From Ichthyophis bannanicus (Eukaryota > Chordata > Amphibia > Gymnophiona > Ichthyophiidae), in the NCBI GenBank assembly GCA_033557465.1, contig CM066040.1, forward strand, positions 325,084,297 through 325,148,296: a stretch of DNA of 64,000 bases. The letters run 5' to 3'. Below are positions 1-11,645 of the stretch, piece after piece. The notes under the pieces were generated by a model. It saw only the letters and a list, made by a program, of their open reading frames with translations, did not search any database and was not told the origin of the DNA. The position numbers and the translations under genes were made by a program. Every line of letters starts with the position of its first letter. The first letter of the stretch is position 1.

Positions 1-1399
1 TGGGCTGGGTTGACGCCTTCTTTGTTGGTTCGGATAAATGTAGTGAAAATGAGTGTGCTTCCGAGACTGCTGTATTTGTTTCTCATGTTGCTGTGCCGGA
101 TTCCCGATGGATTTTTTCAGGACCTGAACAGGATGTTTGCTGAGTTTCTTTGGAATGGGAAGCGAGGCCGGATAGCTCTCAAAATGCTGATGACTCCCAG
201 AGAGGGCGAGGGGTTATCACTGCCTAATTGTAAGTTCTATTATTGGGCGGCGCAAGTGCGGATTGTGTATTATTGGTGGAGGGAGTCCCCGCATCAGCAT
301 TGGATTGAGTTGGAAGCGACGCAGGTGTCGGTGGAGCATATGGGGGCGGTAGCTTTCTCGGGGGAGCTGGGTAGATCGGAGGGGGTGCGGACTCATCCGT
401 ACGTGGGCCAGACGGTAGAGATTTGGCAGAGGGTGTGCCGGCGGGTGGCCTTTCCGGTGGTGGGGTCGAGACTGGGGTATCTTACTCAGGGGGAATTGTT
501 TCCACCCTCTGTACTGGACCCCGGTAGATTTCGTTGGCTCCGGGATAATGGCTTGGAAAAGGTGCTGGATTTCATTGTGGGGAATAGGTTCCTGACGAGG
601 CAGGAAGTTGTGATAGATGCTCTCAGGGAACGCCGCGGGTGTTTAGTTTGCTTCAGTTGGAGCACTTTTTGGCGACTCATAGGGCTCGATTTCTGGGCCC
701 GCCGCATTGGCTTGAATCCTTTTTTATACGACCCCGTAAGGGGCAGGGGTTGGTGGCCCAGCTATATAGGGGGCTTCAGGGGAGGCACGGGGTTTTCATT
801 CCTACCAGAGAGAGTGGGCCAGAGACTTAGGGAGGGAGTGGACCGAGGAGAACTGGGTAGCAATCTGGAAGAATACCCCTAAAATTTCGATATGCTTAGC
901 GCATTTGAATACCCAGTATAAATGGTTATTTCGCATGTATTTCACTCCCAGTCGACTTCATGCTATGCATCTTAAAGATACAGCAGATTGTTGGCGGGGG
1001 TGTTTGGGGAGGGGGACCTTGTTCCATGTGGTGTGGGCCTGTGCCAAAATTCAATCTTTCTGGGTGGGGGTGCGGGGGGTCTGCCGGGAGGTGACCGGGG
1101 AGCCCCAGGGGGAGGACCCTGCGCTTATGCTGCTGGGTTATATGGAGGGACCTCCTGAGACCTGTTTGAATAAAAAGAAACTGGCCAATTTTTTATATCT
1201 GGCGGCTCGGCTGGTTATTGCAGCGAAATGGAAGTGTGTAGAGGCCCCCAGCATGACCGAGTGGTACCAGAAGGTGGCGGATCTTATGGAATTGGAGAGG
1301 GGGGTGGCGTTAAGTAGGGGCCGGTTGGACGCGTTTCAGCAGCTATGGTCCCCCTTGCAAGAGTATGTCCCTAGCTGGGAGCGGGAGGGGGTGGGTTAG
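1..1399 (+). pseudogene. L1/Tx1-type ORF2, C-terminal fragment
   Basis: This is the region after the reverse-transcriptase domain of an L1/Tx1-type ORF2. Diagnostic stretches are LPRLLYLF, a FLWNGK-type box, LSLPNCKFYYWAAQVR and a C-terminal Cys/His-poor segment with FHVVWAC. The reading frame changes at least twice: frame 1 from base 1 to about 636, frame 3 over about 639-830 (LQLEHFLATHRARF), then frame 2 from about 835 to the stop at 1397-1399. The endonuclease and catalytic RT motifs lie to the left of the window. Family knowledge: the full protein nicks DNA and primes reverse transcription at the nick. This copy cannot encode it. Confidence 0.82.
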
Positions 1400-1772
1400 G
1401 GTGGTGTATGGTGGGGGATTCGGACTGAGGTGCAGACTTGGTGCTCGGGATGAGGGATGGTGTGCTGTTGGTGGAGATGGGGGTTGCTCTGGGACCTCTG
1501 GGCTCCTCTTCTTCCTTCCCTTCCCCCTAGGTGGGTTGGTGGGAGCTGTCCTTGAATGCTCCGGGGGGGGGGGGGGCAGGGTTAGTTCGTTGGGGTTGTT
1601 TGGTTGGTTGGGTTAGCTGTAGTGGGGGTGGGGGGCAGTGGCGGGTCATGTTTGGTGGCTGGTCATGTTTGGTGGCTGGCTCAGTTATGATTGTATACTG
1701 ATTCTGACACTGTTACCTTTGTTATTGCACTGCATTCAATAAAGTAAAAAATTAAAGTTAAAAAAAAAATAA
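1..1772 (+). mobile_element. L1/Tx1-type LINE, 3' part
   Basis: The left edge cuts into an L1/Tx1-type non-LTR retrotransposon that runs off the window. Seen: the C-terminal half of an ORF2 (described separately), then a G-rich 3' untranslated region with a run of G at about 1561-1573, an AATAAA signal near 1737 and an A-rich tail at about 1745-1770. The 3' tail fixes the orientation as plus. The coding region is frameshifted, so this copy is dead. The L1/Tx1 assignment rests on the typical post-RT motifs and on the true A tail, which the CR1 and L2 copies in this window lack. Confidence 0.85.
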
Positions 1773-2149
1773 CTAAAGGGTAATATGTATCTACTGGCCA
1801 GATGAAACATTTTTAGTTTGGTTTGTGAAGGTTGGTCCTGTACAGCCCCCATACCACAGTACAAACCTAAAAGCATTAAGGGAGAAATTTAGTAAGCTGT
1901 ATTAAGGGAATAAAACACATTTTTCCCAAAGTGAATAAATTGGAAAAAAAACAGAAAAAAAAAAAGAAGAACAAGGGATCAGGATCCGAAATCAACCTCA
2001 AAGAGGTGAGCTTTCAGCATGGATTTGAAGAGGGGCAGAGATAAAGCCTGATGTACAGACTCAAGCATAAGGAGCAGCAAGGTGAAAGGATTGAAGTCTG
2101 GAACTGGCAGTGGAAGAAAAAGCCATAGAGAGAAGCAAGCCAGTAGAAC
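1773..2149. other. unassigned A-rich spacer
   Basis: AT-rich sequence with A runs near 1945-1970 and a purine-rich stretch leading into the minisatellite. I see no gene or recognisable element. Confidence 0.4.
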
Positions 2150-3150
2150 AGCGGGCATAGAGGCAGGCATAGTTTTTGGAGGTGAAGCAGTTTGTGAGGT
2201 GATATGGCAGTTGTCAGAGCTATTTTTTGGTGGTGGGGCAGTTTGCAAGGTCGTGAGGAAGTTGCCAAGGATAGTTTTGGAGGGTGGGGCAACTAAAGTG
2301 TGGTATTTATTTGGAGTGGGGACAATTGTGTGGAGTATTTTTAGGAGCGAGGCAATTTGTGGGGTGGCAAGGCATTTGCTTTGGAGTCTTTCTTTGTGGG
2401 TAGGGCAATGTGCAGGTTGGTGGGGCAGTTGTGAGAGGATAGTGTTTGGGATGGTACAATTGCGGGGTAGTAGTTTTTATGGGTGTGGCAGTTTGCAGGG
2501 TGGTGGAGCAGATGCATGGGCAGTGGCGAGATGATGGGACAGTTGCAGGATGGTTTTTAAGATTGGGGTAATTTGCAGGGTGGTGGGGCAATTGGGGTAT
2601 TTTTAGGGATGGTGCAGTTGTGTGGTAGTAGGGCAGTTGTGAGAGAGTGTTTTTTAGGGTTAGGGGCATTGTGCAGGTTGGTGGAGCAGTTGTGTGGGGT
2701 TGGAACAATTTGTGGAGTGATAATGGAGTTGCAGAGGGTAGGATTTGAGGATCGGGCAGTTTGTGGGGTGGTTGGACAATTGTAAGAGGGCATTTTCTGG
2801 GTTTGGGACATTTGTGGAAGGTTGTTTATTGAGGTGCCAGCAGTTTGTGATGTGATGGAGTAGTTGCAGTGGTATACCTTTGGGGATGGTGAAGTTTGTA
2901 GAGTGGTCAGGCAGTTGCAGGAGGTTGTTTTTTGAGATGGGGTCAGTTTGCAGTGTGGTAGGGCAGTTAGAGAGGTGTAGTGTTTGGTGGAGGGGCAGTT
3001 TACAAGATAGTGAGGCAGTTGTGTGTGGGGGTATTTTTTGGGGCAGTGGGAATATTTAGTGTATTGGTAGGACAGTTGTGAGTGAGTATTTTTGGGGGTT
3101 GAGACAGTTTGTGGGGTGGGGCAGTTTGTGGGATGGAACAGTTTGGCGGG
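2150..3150. repeat. degenerate ~51-bp minisatellite
   Basis: About 1 kb of G/T-rich sequence built from diverged tandem units. The recurring elements are GGGGCAGTTTG, GGTGGGGCAGTTG and a TTTTTTGG block; successive TTTTTTGG blocks near 2170, 2221 and 2271 give a period of about 51 bp. The unit degrades toward the right end, near 3150. Open frames on both strands (for example 2557-3216 minus, 2082-2534 plus) are by-products of the repeat composition, not genes. Confidence 0.75.
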
Positions 3151-3439
3151 TTGGGAGAATAGAGAACAGGGAGAGAGAATTTGAAAGGAGCAATTCCTTC
3201 TCCCATAGAAATACATTCGGCTATATTTTTTGGGGGTTTGTATGTCTGAAACCCCTGGTCCAATATGACCAATTTTTGAACTTGATGTGTCTTTTTACCA
3301 GTTTTTCTCACATGTCAAGTTTCATCCCATTCTGTTAGATTTTCAGAGAGTTATTTTTCCTCCAGATGGACAGACATTTTTTCCCCCTTTTATAAAATTC
3401 TTTCCAACTTCCGTTGAGTTGGAAACAATAAAAAGACAC
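3151..3439. other. unassigned
   Basis: Single-copy-looking sequence with no coding signal. A stretch at about 3230-3400 has a polypyrimidine run (TTTTTTCCCCC) and may be a worn dispersed repeat. Confidence 0.3.
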
Positions 3440-4240
3440 ATACCTATACATGCATTACGTGGGGCGTTGCCAGGGCCTAGTTTACGCAGAATGGGGGTGG
3501 AATTCTGATGTGCATGTGTCTTTCATAAAATATGCCTATATATATATATAGGGCCCGGTTTTCGAAGGCATTTACATGGGTAACTGCCCTAGTTACCCGT
3601 GTAAATGCCTTATCCGGGATATTCAAAAGGCACCTACCCAGGTAGTGCCCTTTGAAAATCTTGGATAAGTCCCTAAAGCGCCCAGATGCTGTGCAGTTAG
3701 CATCAGGGCATGTTGGGGGCGCTCCGGAGAGGAGCGGGGGCAGAGGAAAGGGCTAACCGGGTAGCAGCGATTTTTGATGCTACCCGCTTAGCCCTCTGCG
3801 CCTTAAAGATATGCAAGGTTTTTCCTTGCCTGTCTTTCAGGCTTAGGGGCTAAGCGGGAAGCATCGAAAATCGGTGCTACCCGGCTAGATCCTGTGGCTT
3901 CTGGGTTGTGCGGCGAGACCCAGCTTTTCAATGCCGGGGCCACATATGACCCCAGCATTGAAAATCTGGGTTAAGCTAAAGGAGCTGAAGGGGGGTGGGC
4001 TATGCGCTGACGCGGTGCATAGCACCACTTAGATGAAAATCGAGCCTGTAGAGTATATGCACGCATTTACACCAACTTAGCGTATGTTGACATTTGCGTG
4101 CTATTGGAATTGGTTCTGGGAACATATTTTATAAAGGCCCACAAGGTGCCCGTGTTGCCTTTATAAACTAGGCTTAAAATAGGCAATTTTTTTGTTGCCT
4201 GGACACAGGCAACCTTTTAACCTTTTATAAAAAGACCCCT
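3440..4240. repeat. dispersed repeat interrupted by a MITE-like element
   Basis: The flanks at about 3440-3550 and 4048-4240 read as one non-coding dispersed repeat: short motifs such as CATAAAATATGCC and ATTTTATAAAGGCCC are arranged around a central insertion (3551-4047). No coding capacity. The family is unknown to me. Confidence 0.4.
3551..4047. mobile_element. MITE-like element with inverted ends
   Basis: About 500 bp beginning GGGCCCGGTTTTCGAAGG and ending with the approximate complement GATGAAAATCGAGCCTG, bordered by TA on both sides (the left flank is a TA microsatellite). Internally it is GC-rich and carries several short self-complementary stretches (for example around GGGTAACTGCCCTAGTTACCC). 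No frame of note. Terminal inverted repeats, small size and no coding content fit a non-autonomous DNA transposon; a TA duplication would suggest the Tc1/mariner group but cannot be separated from the flanking (TA)n. Confidence 0.5.
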
Positions 4241-4359
4241 GTGATGGCTTTGCTCTCTTTTCCACGTGTTTTATAAGAAGTCTCTAATCAAAGTAGGGGA
4301 ACTAAACATACAAAGCAGATTCATGAGTGCAACAGTTGAGCTCATGAAGGCAGGGAAAT

Positions 4360-4590
4360 AGTGAGAAGTTTTTCTCCTTGGGACCACAATGTCCTGGTTG
4401 GAATATAGGGTATGTGAGATTTTAAAGGTTAGTGTGAGGATTTAAAACTTAATGTGATATGCTATAGGGAGCCAATGGTTTTCCACAAATAGAGGCATAA
4501 TGTGATCAAATTTCTTAGTGAAGTTGCAACACTTAAGGCAGATGATAAAAGCAACCCATTGTAAAGAGTGTTGCTCTAGTCTAATCTACT
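4360..4590 (-). mobile_element. L2-like LINE fragment (antisense)
   Basis: Read on the minus strand, the segment around 4440-4490 encodes a worn form of the HWLP...I.FK box found near the C-terminus of the L2-like LINEs elsewhere in the window (compare 19440-19500 and 53960-54020). It is short, frameshifted and truncated on both sides. Confidence 0.4.
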
Positions 4591-4789
4591 CATAATCAAA
4601 CTGTGAATAAGGATAAGTGTCACTTCCTTATCTAGGAAGGACTGAAGGAATCTCACGGGCTTCCCATTTCTCTTCAGGATTCAGCCCTCTGCTACCTCTA
4701 TTCCCAACTACCTCTTTCCAACATCATCATTCTCTGCACAGTCACCTCTATCCTCCTCCTAAGCGGGATGGGGGCTTTCCAGTCTTTTG

Positions 4790-5686
4790 CATTGAGTGTC
4801 ACATGTATGATTTTCTCCCAGTTGGTGAGAGGTCTTAGCGTGCACTAGGTGCAAGGAGCTCTTTGCTCTCAGGGAACGAGTCCGTTCTCTAGAGGCTAAA
4901 GTAGCAGACTTGGAAAACATAAGACAGACAGAGAGATACATAGACGAAACCTACAGGGATATAGTCCTGAAGTCCCACCTCCAGTCTGGCAGCACCCCTG
5001 TTGCCATGGAGGAGAGAGGTCACGTGACAGGAGAGCATCACCCTGGTGTGGCAGGAAGTGATCCTGTAACTAGGACCTGTCCTCCAAGTGATGTAAAACC
5101 CTCTCGCACCGAGGAAGTTTCTCCAGGGCCATGTGCCCATGAGGGAAGGGTTAGGACAGCCGTTATAGTTAGTGAATGGACAGCCGTTATAGTTAGTGAA
5201 TCGATCATTAGGCATGTAGATAGCTGGGTGGCTGGTGGACGTGAGGATCGCCTGGTAACATGCCTGCCTGGTGCGAAGGTAGTGGACCTCACGCGCCACC
5301 TAGATATGGTCTTAGACAGTGCTGCGGAGAAGTCTGCTGTCTTGGTACATGTCGGTACCAATGACATAGGAAAATGTGGTAGGGAGGTTCTGGAGGCTAA
5401 ATTTAGACTTTTAGGTAGGAAGTTGAAATCCAGAACTTCCAGGGTAGAGTTCTCCGAAATGCTTCCCGTTCCACGCGCAGGACCCACAAGGCAGGCAGAG
5501 CTCCGGAGTCTCAATGCGTGGATGTGACAATGATGCAGAGATGAGGGTTTTGGATTTGTTAGGAACTGGGGAACATTCTGGGGAAAGGAGAGGCTCTTCC
5601 GGAGGGATGGGCTTCACCTTCACCAGGATGGAACCAGGCTGCTGGCATTAATCTTTAAAAAGGAGATAGAGCAGCTTTTAAACTAG
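4790..5686 (+). pseudogene. CR1 ORF1 (Cys-rich/coiled-coil/SGNH esterase-like)
   Basis: The expected CR1 ORF1 domains appear in order: a CxxC pair near 4844-4856 (CTRC), a short coiled coil over about 4860-4920 (LRERVRSLEAKVADLE), a low-complexity linker, then an SGNH/GDSL-type esterase fold from about 5190, with the third-block motif HVGTNDIG at about 5348-5372. The first-block GDS is altered: a 24-bp tandem duplication (about 5157-5204) repeats TAVIVSE and leaves SES in place of GDS. The frame shifts once near 5520; the second part carries RRDGLHLHQDG and stops at 5684-5686. Family knowledge: CR1 ORF1 binds nucleic acid and the esterase is thought to act on membranes or lipids. The start codon cannot be fixed. 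Confidence 0.78.
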
Positions 5687-5721
5687 ATTATAGGGTAAAG
5701 CCGACAGTCGCCCAAGAGCGT

Positions 5722-8679
5722 ATGGTTCGGAAGAATGTATCCTTGAAGGATACTACCAAAAGCAGAGAGGTTCCAAAAAACAGTAAAGTAGCCCAAATGC
5801 CCTCGAGTATGGAGCAGACACAGCTTAAAGATCCCAAATTACCCATGTCTACCAATAGCCAGATTAATATGAATAAAATACAGTCTCTAAAATGCTTGTA
5901 TGCAAATGCTAGAAGTCTAAAAAATAAGATGTGAGAGTTAGAATATATAGCACTAAATGAGAGGTTAGATATGATTGGAATATCAGAGACATGGTGGAAG
6001 GAGGACAACCAGTGGGACACTGTGATACCTGGGTACAAACTATATCGTAATGATAGAGCTGATCAAATTGGTGGAGGGGTTGCGCTCTGTTAGAGAGGGC
6101 ATTGAGTCAGAAAGGATTAAAGTTTTGCAGGAAACAAAGTTTGCTGTAGAATCTCTATGGATTGAAATTCCATGTAAAAAGGGGAAGGCAATGGCAGTGG
6201 GGGTGTACTATCGACCACCTGGCCAGAATGAACAAATGGATGATGAAATGCTCAAAGAAATCAGGGAAGCTAACAAAAGTTACAACACTGTAATAATAAT
6301 GGGTGATTTCAATTACCCCGGTATCGACTGGGTCAGTGTCATGGCAGGACATGCTAGGGAGATAAAGTTTCTAGATGAAATAAATGACTGCTTCTTGGGG
6401 CAGCTGGTTCATGAACCTACCAGAGGGGAAGCCATATTGGACCTAGTCCTTAGTGGAACACCAGATCTGGTGCAAGAGATAAGGGTGTTGGGGCCACTTG
6501 GCAATAGTGATCATAGCATGATCGCGTTTAATTTATTTAGTGGAGGAGGGATAGTAAGGAAATCCACAGTACTACCTTTTAACTTTCAAAAGGGAGACTA
6601 TGATAAAATGAGGAGAATACTTAAGAAAAAACTAAAAGGAGCAGTTGCAAAAGTTAAAGACTTACAACAAGCTTGGGTGTTGTTGAAAACTACTATATTG
6701 GAAGCCCAGACCAGCTGTATTCCACGCTTTAAGAAAAGTGGAAGGAAGTCCAAAAAACTGCCAGCATGGTTTAAAGGTGAGGTCAGAGAGGCTGTTGCCA
6801 AAAAAGCATCTTTCAGGAAATGGAAAAAAGAGCCAAACGATGAAACCTGGAAACAGCACAAGCACTGGCAAGTCAAATGCAAGGCATTGATAAGGCAGGC
6901 AAAGGGACAATTTGAGAAGAAGCTTGCTGCGAAAGCAAAAACGCAAAATAAAGACTTTTTCAAGTACATTCGTAGCAAAAAACCTGTGAGAGAGTCAGTT
7001 GGTCCATTAGATGATAGAGGGGTTAAAGGGGCACTAAGAGGCGACAAGGCGATAGCGGAGAGACTGAATGAATTCTTTGCTTCAATCTTTACTGAGGAAG
7101 ATGTAGGGATGTTACCCATGACTGAAGTGATATTTAAGGGTGCGGAAGAATTGAAGGAAATGTTGATACATCGGAAAGATGTATTACAACTATTAGATAA
7201 ACTGAAGAGTAGCAAATCACCTGGGCCGGATGGTATACATCCAAGGGTGTTGAAAGAACTGAAATATGAGATTGCAGACCTGCTATTAGTAATCTGTGAT
7301 CTATCATTAAAATCATCTGTAATACCTGAAGACTGGAGGATCGTCAATGTAATGCCAATTTTTAAAAAGGGTTCCAGGGGTGATCCGGGAAACTACAGAC
7401 CGGTGAGCCTGACGTCAGTACTGGGAAAAATGGTAGAAACCATCATAAAGAACAAAATTACTCAGCATGTAGATAGTCATTGTCTAATGGGAGACAGCCA
7501 ACATGGCTTTAGAAAAGGAAGATCTTGTCTTACTAATCTGTTATGTTTTTTTCAAGGTGTGAATAAACAGGTGGACAAAGGTGAGTCAGTTGATATAGTG
7601 TATCTGGACTTTCAGAAAGCCTTTGACAAGGTCCCTCATCAGAGACGTTTGGCAAAGCTATAGAGTCATGGGATAGGAGGCAGTGTACTATTGTGGATCA
7701 GGAACTGGTTAAAAGATAGAAAGCAGAGGGTAGGGCTAAATGGCCAATTTTCCCAATGGAGAACGGTGAATAGTGGTGTACCTCAGGGATCTGTGCTGGG
7801 TCCACTGCTTTTTGACATATTCATTAATGACCTGGAAAAGGGAATAACGAGTGAGGTTATCAAATTTGCAGATGACACAAAACTATTTAAAGTTGTTAAA
7901 ACCCAAGCGGATTGTGGAAAATTGCAAGAGGATCTTGATAGATTGGAAGACTGGCCATCAAAATGGCAGATGAAATTTAATGTGGACAAGTGCAAAGTTA
8001 TGCACCTAGGGAAGAACAACTCAAACTATGGTTACACGATGCAAGGTTCCACATTAGGAACCACCACCCAGGAAAAAGATTTAGGCGTCATTGTGGATAC
8101 CATGTTAAAACCCTCGGCCCACTGTGCAGCGGCGGCCAGGAGAGCAAATAGAATGCTAGGTATCATAAGGAAAGGAATGGAAAATAAAACAAAAGATATT
8201 ATAGTGCCTCTATATCGTTCCATGGTGAGACTGCACCTTGAATATTGTGTGCAATTCTGGTCGCCATATCTTAAAAAGGATATAGCGTTATTAGAAAAGG
8301 TCCAGAGAAGAGCCACCAAAATGGTAAAGGGGATGGAAGGATATTCCTATGAAGAAAGGCTAAAAAGGTAGGGCTCTTTATCCTGGAAAAGAGACAGCTG
8401 AGGGGAGATATGATAGAAGTCTATAAATTAATGAACGGAGTGGAACAGGTAAACGTAGATCGATTGTTTACCTTATCAGAATATAGAAAGACTAGGGGAC
8501 ATGCAATGAAGCTACAGGGTAAACTATTTAAGACTAATAAAAGAAAATATTTTTTCACTCAACGTGTAATCAAACTCTGGAATTTGTTACCGGAGGATGT
8601 AGTAAAGGCTGTTAGTGTAGCTGGGTTTAAAAAAGGTTTGGACAAGTTCCTGGAGGAAAGGTCCATAAACCATTATTAA
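5722..8679 (+). pseudogene. CR1 ORF2 (APE endonuclease + reverse transcriptase)
   Basis: The apurinic-type endonuclease spans about 5890-6540: CLYANARSLKNK, IGISETWW, YRPPG, IIMGDFNYPG and the terminal NSDHSMI box are all visible. The RT follows at about 7190-8000 with [47 protein letters not shown] and the catalytic FADD at about 7867-7878. A thumb and C-terminal region runs on to the stop at 8677-8679 ([14 protein letters not shown]). Lesions: TGA at 5932-5934, a one-base frameshift near 6093, an in-frame TAG at 7661-7663 in the palm, and a one-base deletion near 8370. The product would nick target DNA and reverse-transcribe the CR1 RNA at the nick. Few lesions over about 3 kb suggest a fairly young insertion. 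Confidence 0.93.
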
Positions 8680-8858
8680 GAAGGGACCCAGGATATCCAT
8701 GCTTGACCCAGTACAAGAATTGTGGAACCTGTGTCTTTTGGGGAAACTGCTAGGTATGTATGACCTAGATTGGCCACTGTTGGAAACAGGATACTGGGCT
8801 TGATAGACCTTGTTCTGACCCAGTATGGCATATCTTATGTTCTTATGTTCTTATACTT

Positions 8859-9550
8859 CAATATCTTTTCTCTTGCAAAGTCACAAAGTGGGAAAAATTC
8901 CTATATTATATCCACTCTTTTTCTCCTTCCATCAGGCTTTCAAAGCTGTAAAGATCTGCTTTTTTCTAATGCCTTCTTTCTACCTCATTTCATGATGAGA
9001 TGACGAGATTTATTTAATGACATGATTGATTTTCCTTCCACCAGTCGATCAAGATGATTTACAAAAGAAGATTATTACTGTTGAACGATAAACCTGACCC
9101 AATAGCCAAATCCAGCCCAGACCACAAGCCCTCTGACCCCTCTAGATCCTCAAGAGCACAGATCAGAAAACAAATTAAAAAAATCAAAAGATCCAACAAA
9201 AAGAAAAACAAAACCACTCACGCCTAAGATGCAGACAGTATCTGTTAGCAAACTCACTATGAGGATAGTAAACCATTCATTCTCATCGAAAAGTTGCTGC
9301 ATTAAAAACCAGTCTACATTCAGTTAATCAATGGATCGCTACTGAATACATATGCCTAAGAAACACTGCTGAGAAATTGTGGTAGCTTATAGAGCCTAGC
9401 GATAATCTAATGCACTGCAAGCATACAACCTCCATTATGTACTAAACTAAATAGAAAACAGCTTACAACATTTATTTTATTTATTTTTATTTATTTCTGG
9501 GTTTTATATACTGCTTGAACCATGTAACCAAGGTGGTATACCCAAGGCTT
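8859..9550. other. unassigned DNA with a short LINE tail
   Basis: No gene seen. At about 9470-9550 a TTTATTTATTT run followed by TTTTATATACTGCTTGAACC reads, on the minus strand, like the 3' terminus of the L2-like LINEs of this window (compare 17374-17440). A weaker similar tail may lie at 9010-9065. The remainder looks single-copy. Confidence 0.4.
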
Positions 9551-10503
9551 ATGATAGCTGAAAACCCAACTTCGAAAGCTTGAGAGAAGATGGCAGAGAA
9601 CAATATTCGAGGAAGACCGCAACAATTATCTAAAGCTGCTGTGGGACTACCATACAGCCACAGACAAAACTAAGCAGCAATATCATACAAATCTTATCAG
9701 CTCATCGCTCAACCACCCCAGAGGACTCATCAACCTTGTCAAATGGCTCACAAACCCACCCATCACCTACCACTCAGCCTCTGCTCCCAACCATGAACAG
9801 CTGGCAGTCCACTACAAGTAACTCTACCCTCATCCCAATCCTACCCTCACCCATCACCTCACCCTGCCTGATGGACCACCCTCTATACTATCACCAGAGA
9901 CACCTTCACTTACCTGCTGGACCACCTCCCACCCCATCACCAGAGATAACATCAGATCCATCCTAACTACAATCAATATCACTACCTCTCCCTCGATCCC
10001 TGCCCTGCCAACTGGATCAAAGTAGCAAAGATGGATCTCAGCCCCCTACTCACCAGGATAACCCAAGCAGTATTACAACAAGGACAAATGCTTGAGCCCC
10101 TGAAACTCCTCCATCCAGCCCACCCTGGAGAAACCCAACCTTGACCTATCAGACCCTGCCTCCTACAGACCCTTCACCAGCCTCCCCTTCCTAGCAAGGG
10201 TCATTGAGAAGATGTTCAACTGCAACTACAGGACCATATTGACAACAACTACATCCTGGACCCACAACAGCATGGCTTCCGCCCCCATATGGAGTGGAAA
10301 CCCTGATGACCACACTCATTAACAGCCTAATCAAAGGCATACAAGAGACAACCCTAGGCTTCCTACTGATCTTTCTTGACACCTCAGCAGCATTTGACAC
10401 CGTTGACCACAAAACTCTCCTTCAGTGCTTGAAATCAATGGGAATCCAAGAAACAGTATACAAATGGTTCCATTGTTACCTCTCTAACAGACAGCAACAA
10501 GTT

Positions 10504-10791
10504 GAGAGAGGAGTGGCCTAGTGGTTGGGGCAATTTACCACAGGCCAGAAGGTTAGGTGTTCAAATCCCACTAGAGGACAGCAACCTTGGGCCAGAAGAA
10601 CTGGGGTTTCTAGTCCCACAGGTGCTCCTTGTGGTCTTGGGCAAGCCACTTAACCCTCCATTGCCCATGTTCCCTGTAAAATAGTTATCTCCAAGTTATA
10701 ATGCCCTGTTCAATGTAAACCACCTTGATTTCATGAAAGACAGTATATAAGAAATGTGAAATAAATAAATAAATAAATAAAATAAAACAAG
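10504..10791 (+). mobile_element. tRNA-derived SINE with MIR/CORE-type middle
   Basis: A SINE inserted in the LINE above. The head looks like a tRNA: GTGGCCTAGTGGTTGGGGC resembles an A box and GGTGTTCAAATCCCACT a B box. The middle, CTTGGGCAAGCCACTTAACC, matches the conserved core of MIR/CORE SINEs. The 3' part (TTCAATGTAAACCACCTTG...TATATAAG) is shared with the L2-like LINEs here and ends in (AAAT)n. A LINE-like tail of this sort lets the SINE use the LINE's reverse transcriptase (established for LINE/SINE pairs). An inverted relative lies at 44535-44812. Confidence 0.82.
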
Positions 10792-11259
10792 AAACAAATA
10801 CCTCCAGCCCTTATCAACAAACACATGGAGTCCCCCAAGGATCCAGTCTATCTGCATTCCTCTTCAACTTTTACCTCCAACCTCTCTCAAAGATCATCAG
10901 AACACACAACAGTGATTTCCACATCTATGCCAACGATATCATGTTGAACAGTCCACTCCACACCAAGCAACCATCATACATAAGGATTCAAGAATGCTTA
11001 TCTGTCGTCTCCTGCTGGTCGACAGACAACAATCTGTCAATCAATTACAAAAAAACAGAAGCCTTATTCATCATGAGAGACAACACATTCACCCCCACCC
11101 ACCATACCAATGAACAACATCCAAATAAACATATGCCAAAAACTTAAATTTCTAGGCATCATAATTAACCAAAACCTCTCCTTCAAGACACAAATAGCAG
11201 CTACAGCCAAAGCAATATTCTTACAACGCCTACGGCCCATCCTCGATTCATCGGATTTC

Positions 11260-11644
11260 TGATAGGGGAAAATAAGGCTTAAAGTGTGTGTGTACAGGAG
11301 GACTAAGAGGCCTGCAAGGGAAAATAGGAATCCTGTATATATCTATATATGGAAAGGAATGTGCTGTGCTAAGACAAATTGATTGTTCTACACGGAGACA
11401 ACTAACATCTGTGAAGTTACTGATAAGCTGTGGTGTATATGTTTCTGTTAATGTATAAAAGACAGACAGCTCCTCTAACCTGTGGAATAAACTTACATAC
11501 TACTTATTTGCGAGTGTGTGTGTTTGTTCCCCTGGAATTCCAGACAGAGAAGGTAAGGTGATTCCTCAGCCCAGAGGATTAACGGACGTCCCGAGGGTAA
11601 GTGGTATACGAGTAGTGCTGGGAAAGGAATAACCCACACTAACA
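11260..11644 (+). repeat. 5' LTR of the endogenous retrovirus
   Basis: 385 bp, TG...CA ends. It contains a TATAAAA box at 11454-11460 and an AATAAA signal at 11486-11491, so U3 is about 220 bp and R/U5 follow. Against the 3' LTR I count by eye about ten substitutions plus a GT indel and a few bases of difference near the 3' end, roughly 3 percent, so the insertion is old but not ancient. Confidence 0.92.
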
Positions 11645-11645
11645 A

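Larger units (their letters stand above)
4617..8858 (+). mobile_element. CR1 LINE, nearly full length
   Basis: Near-complete chicken-repeat-1 type non-LTR retrotransposon. It holds ORF1 (about 4790-5686), ORF2 (about 5722-8679) and a 3' region ending in the octamer-like microsatellite TTCTTATGTTCTTATG at about 8835-8858, the normal way CR1 elements end (no poly-A). The same 3' sequence recurs at 55022-55195 and, inverted, at 30151-30240, so this is a multi-copy family here. Comparison with the copy at 54541-55195 shows a one-base deletion near 8370 in this one. There is also an in-frame TAG at 7661-7663 and a frameshift near 6093, so it is inactive but little decayed. Confidence 0.92.

Noticed and set aside
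1365..1616. 83-codon Gly-rich frame
   Set aside because: It lies in the G-rich 3' untranslated part of the L1/Tx1 LINE; composition artefact.
10507..10580. tRNA gene
   Set aside because: The A-box and B-box-like words belong to a SINE head followed by a CORE region and LINE tail; the cloverleaf is not intact.
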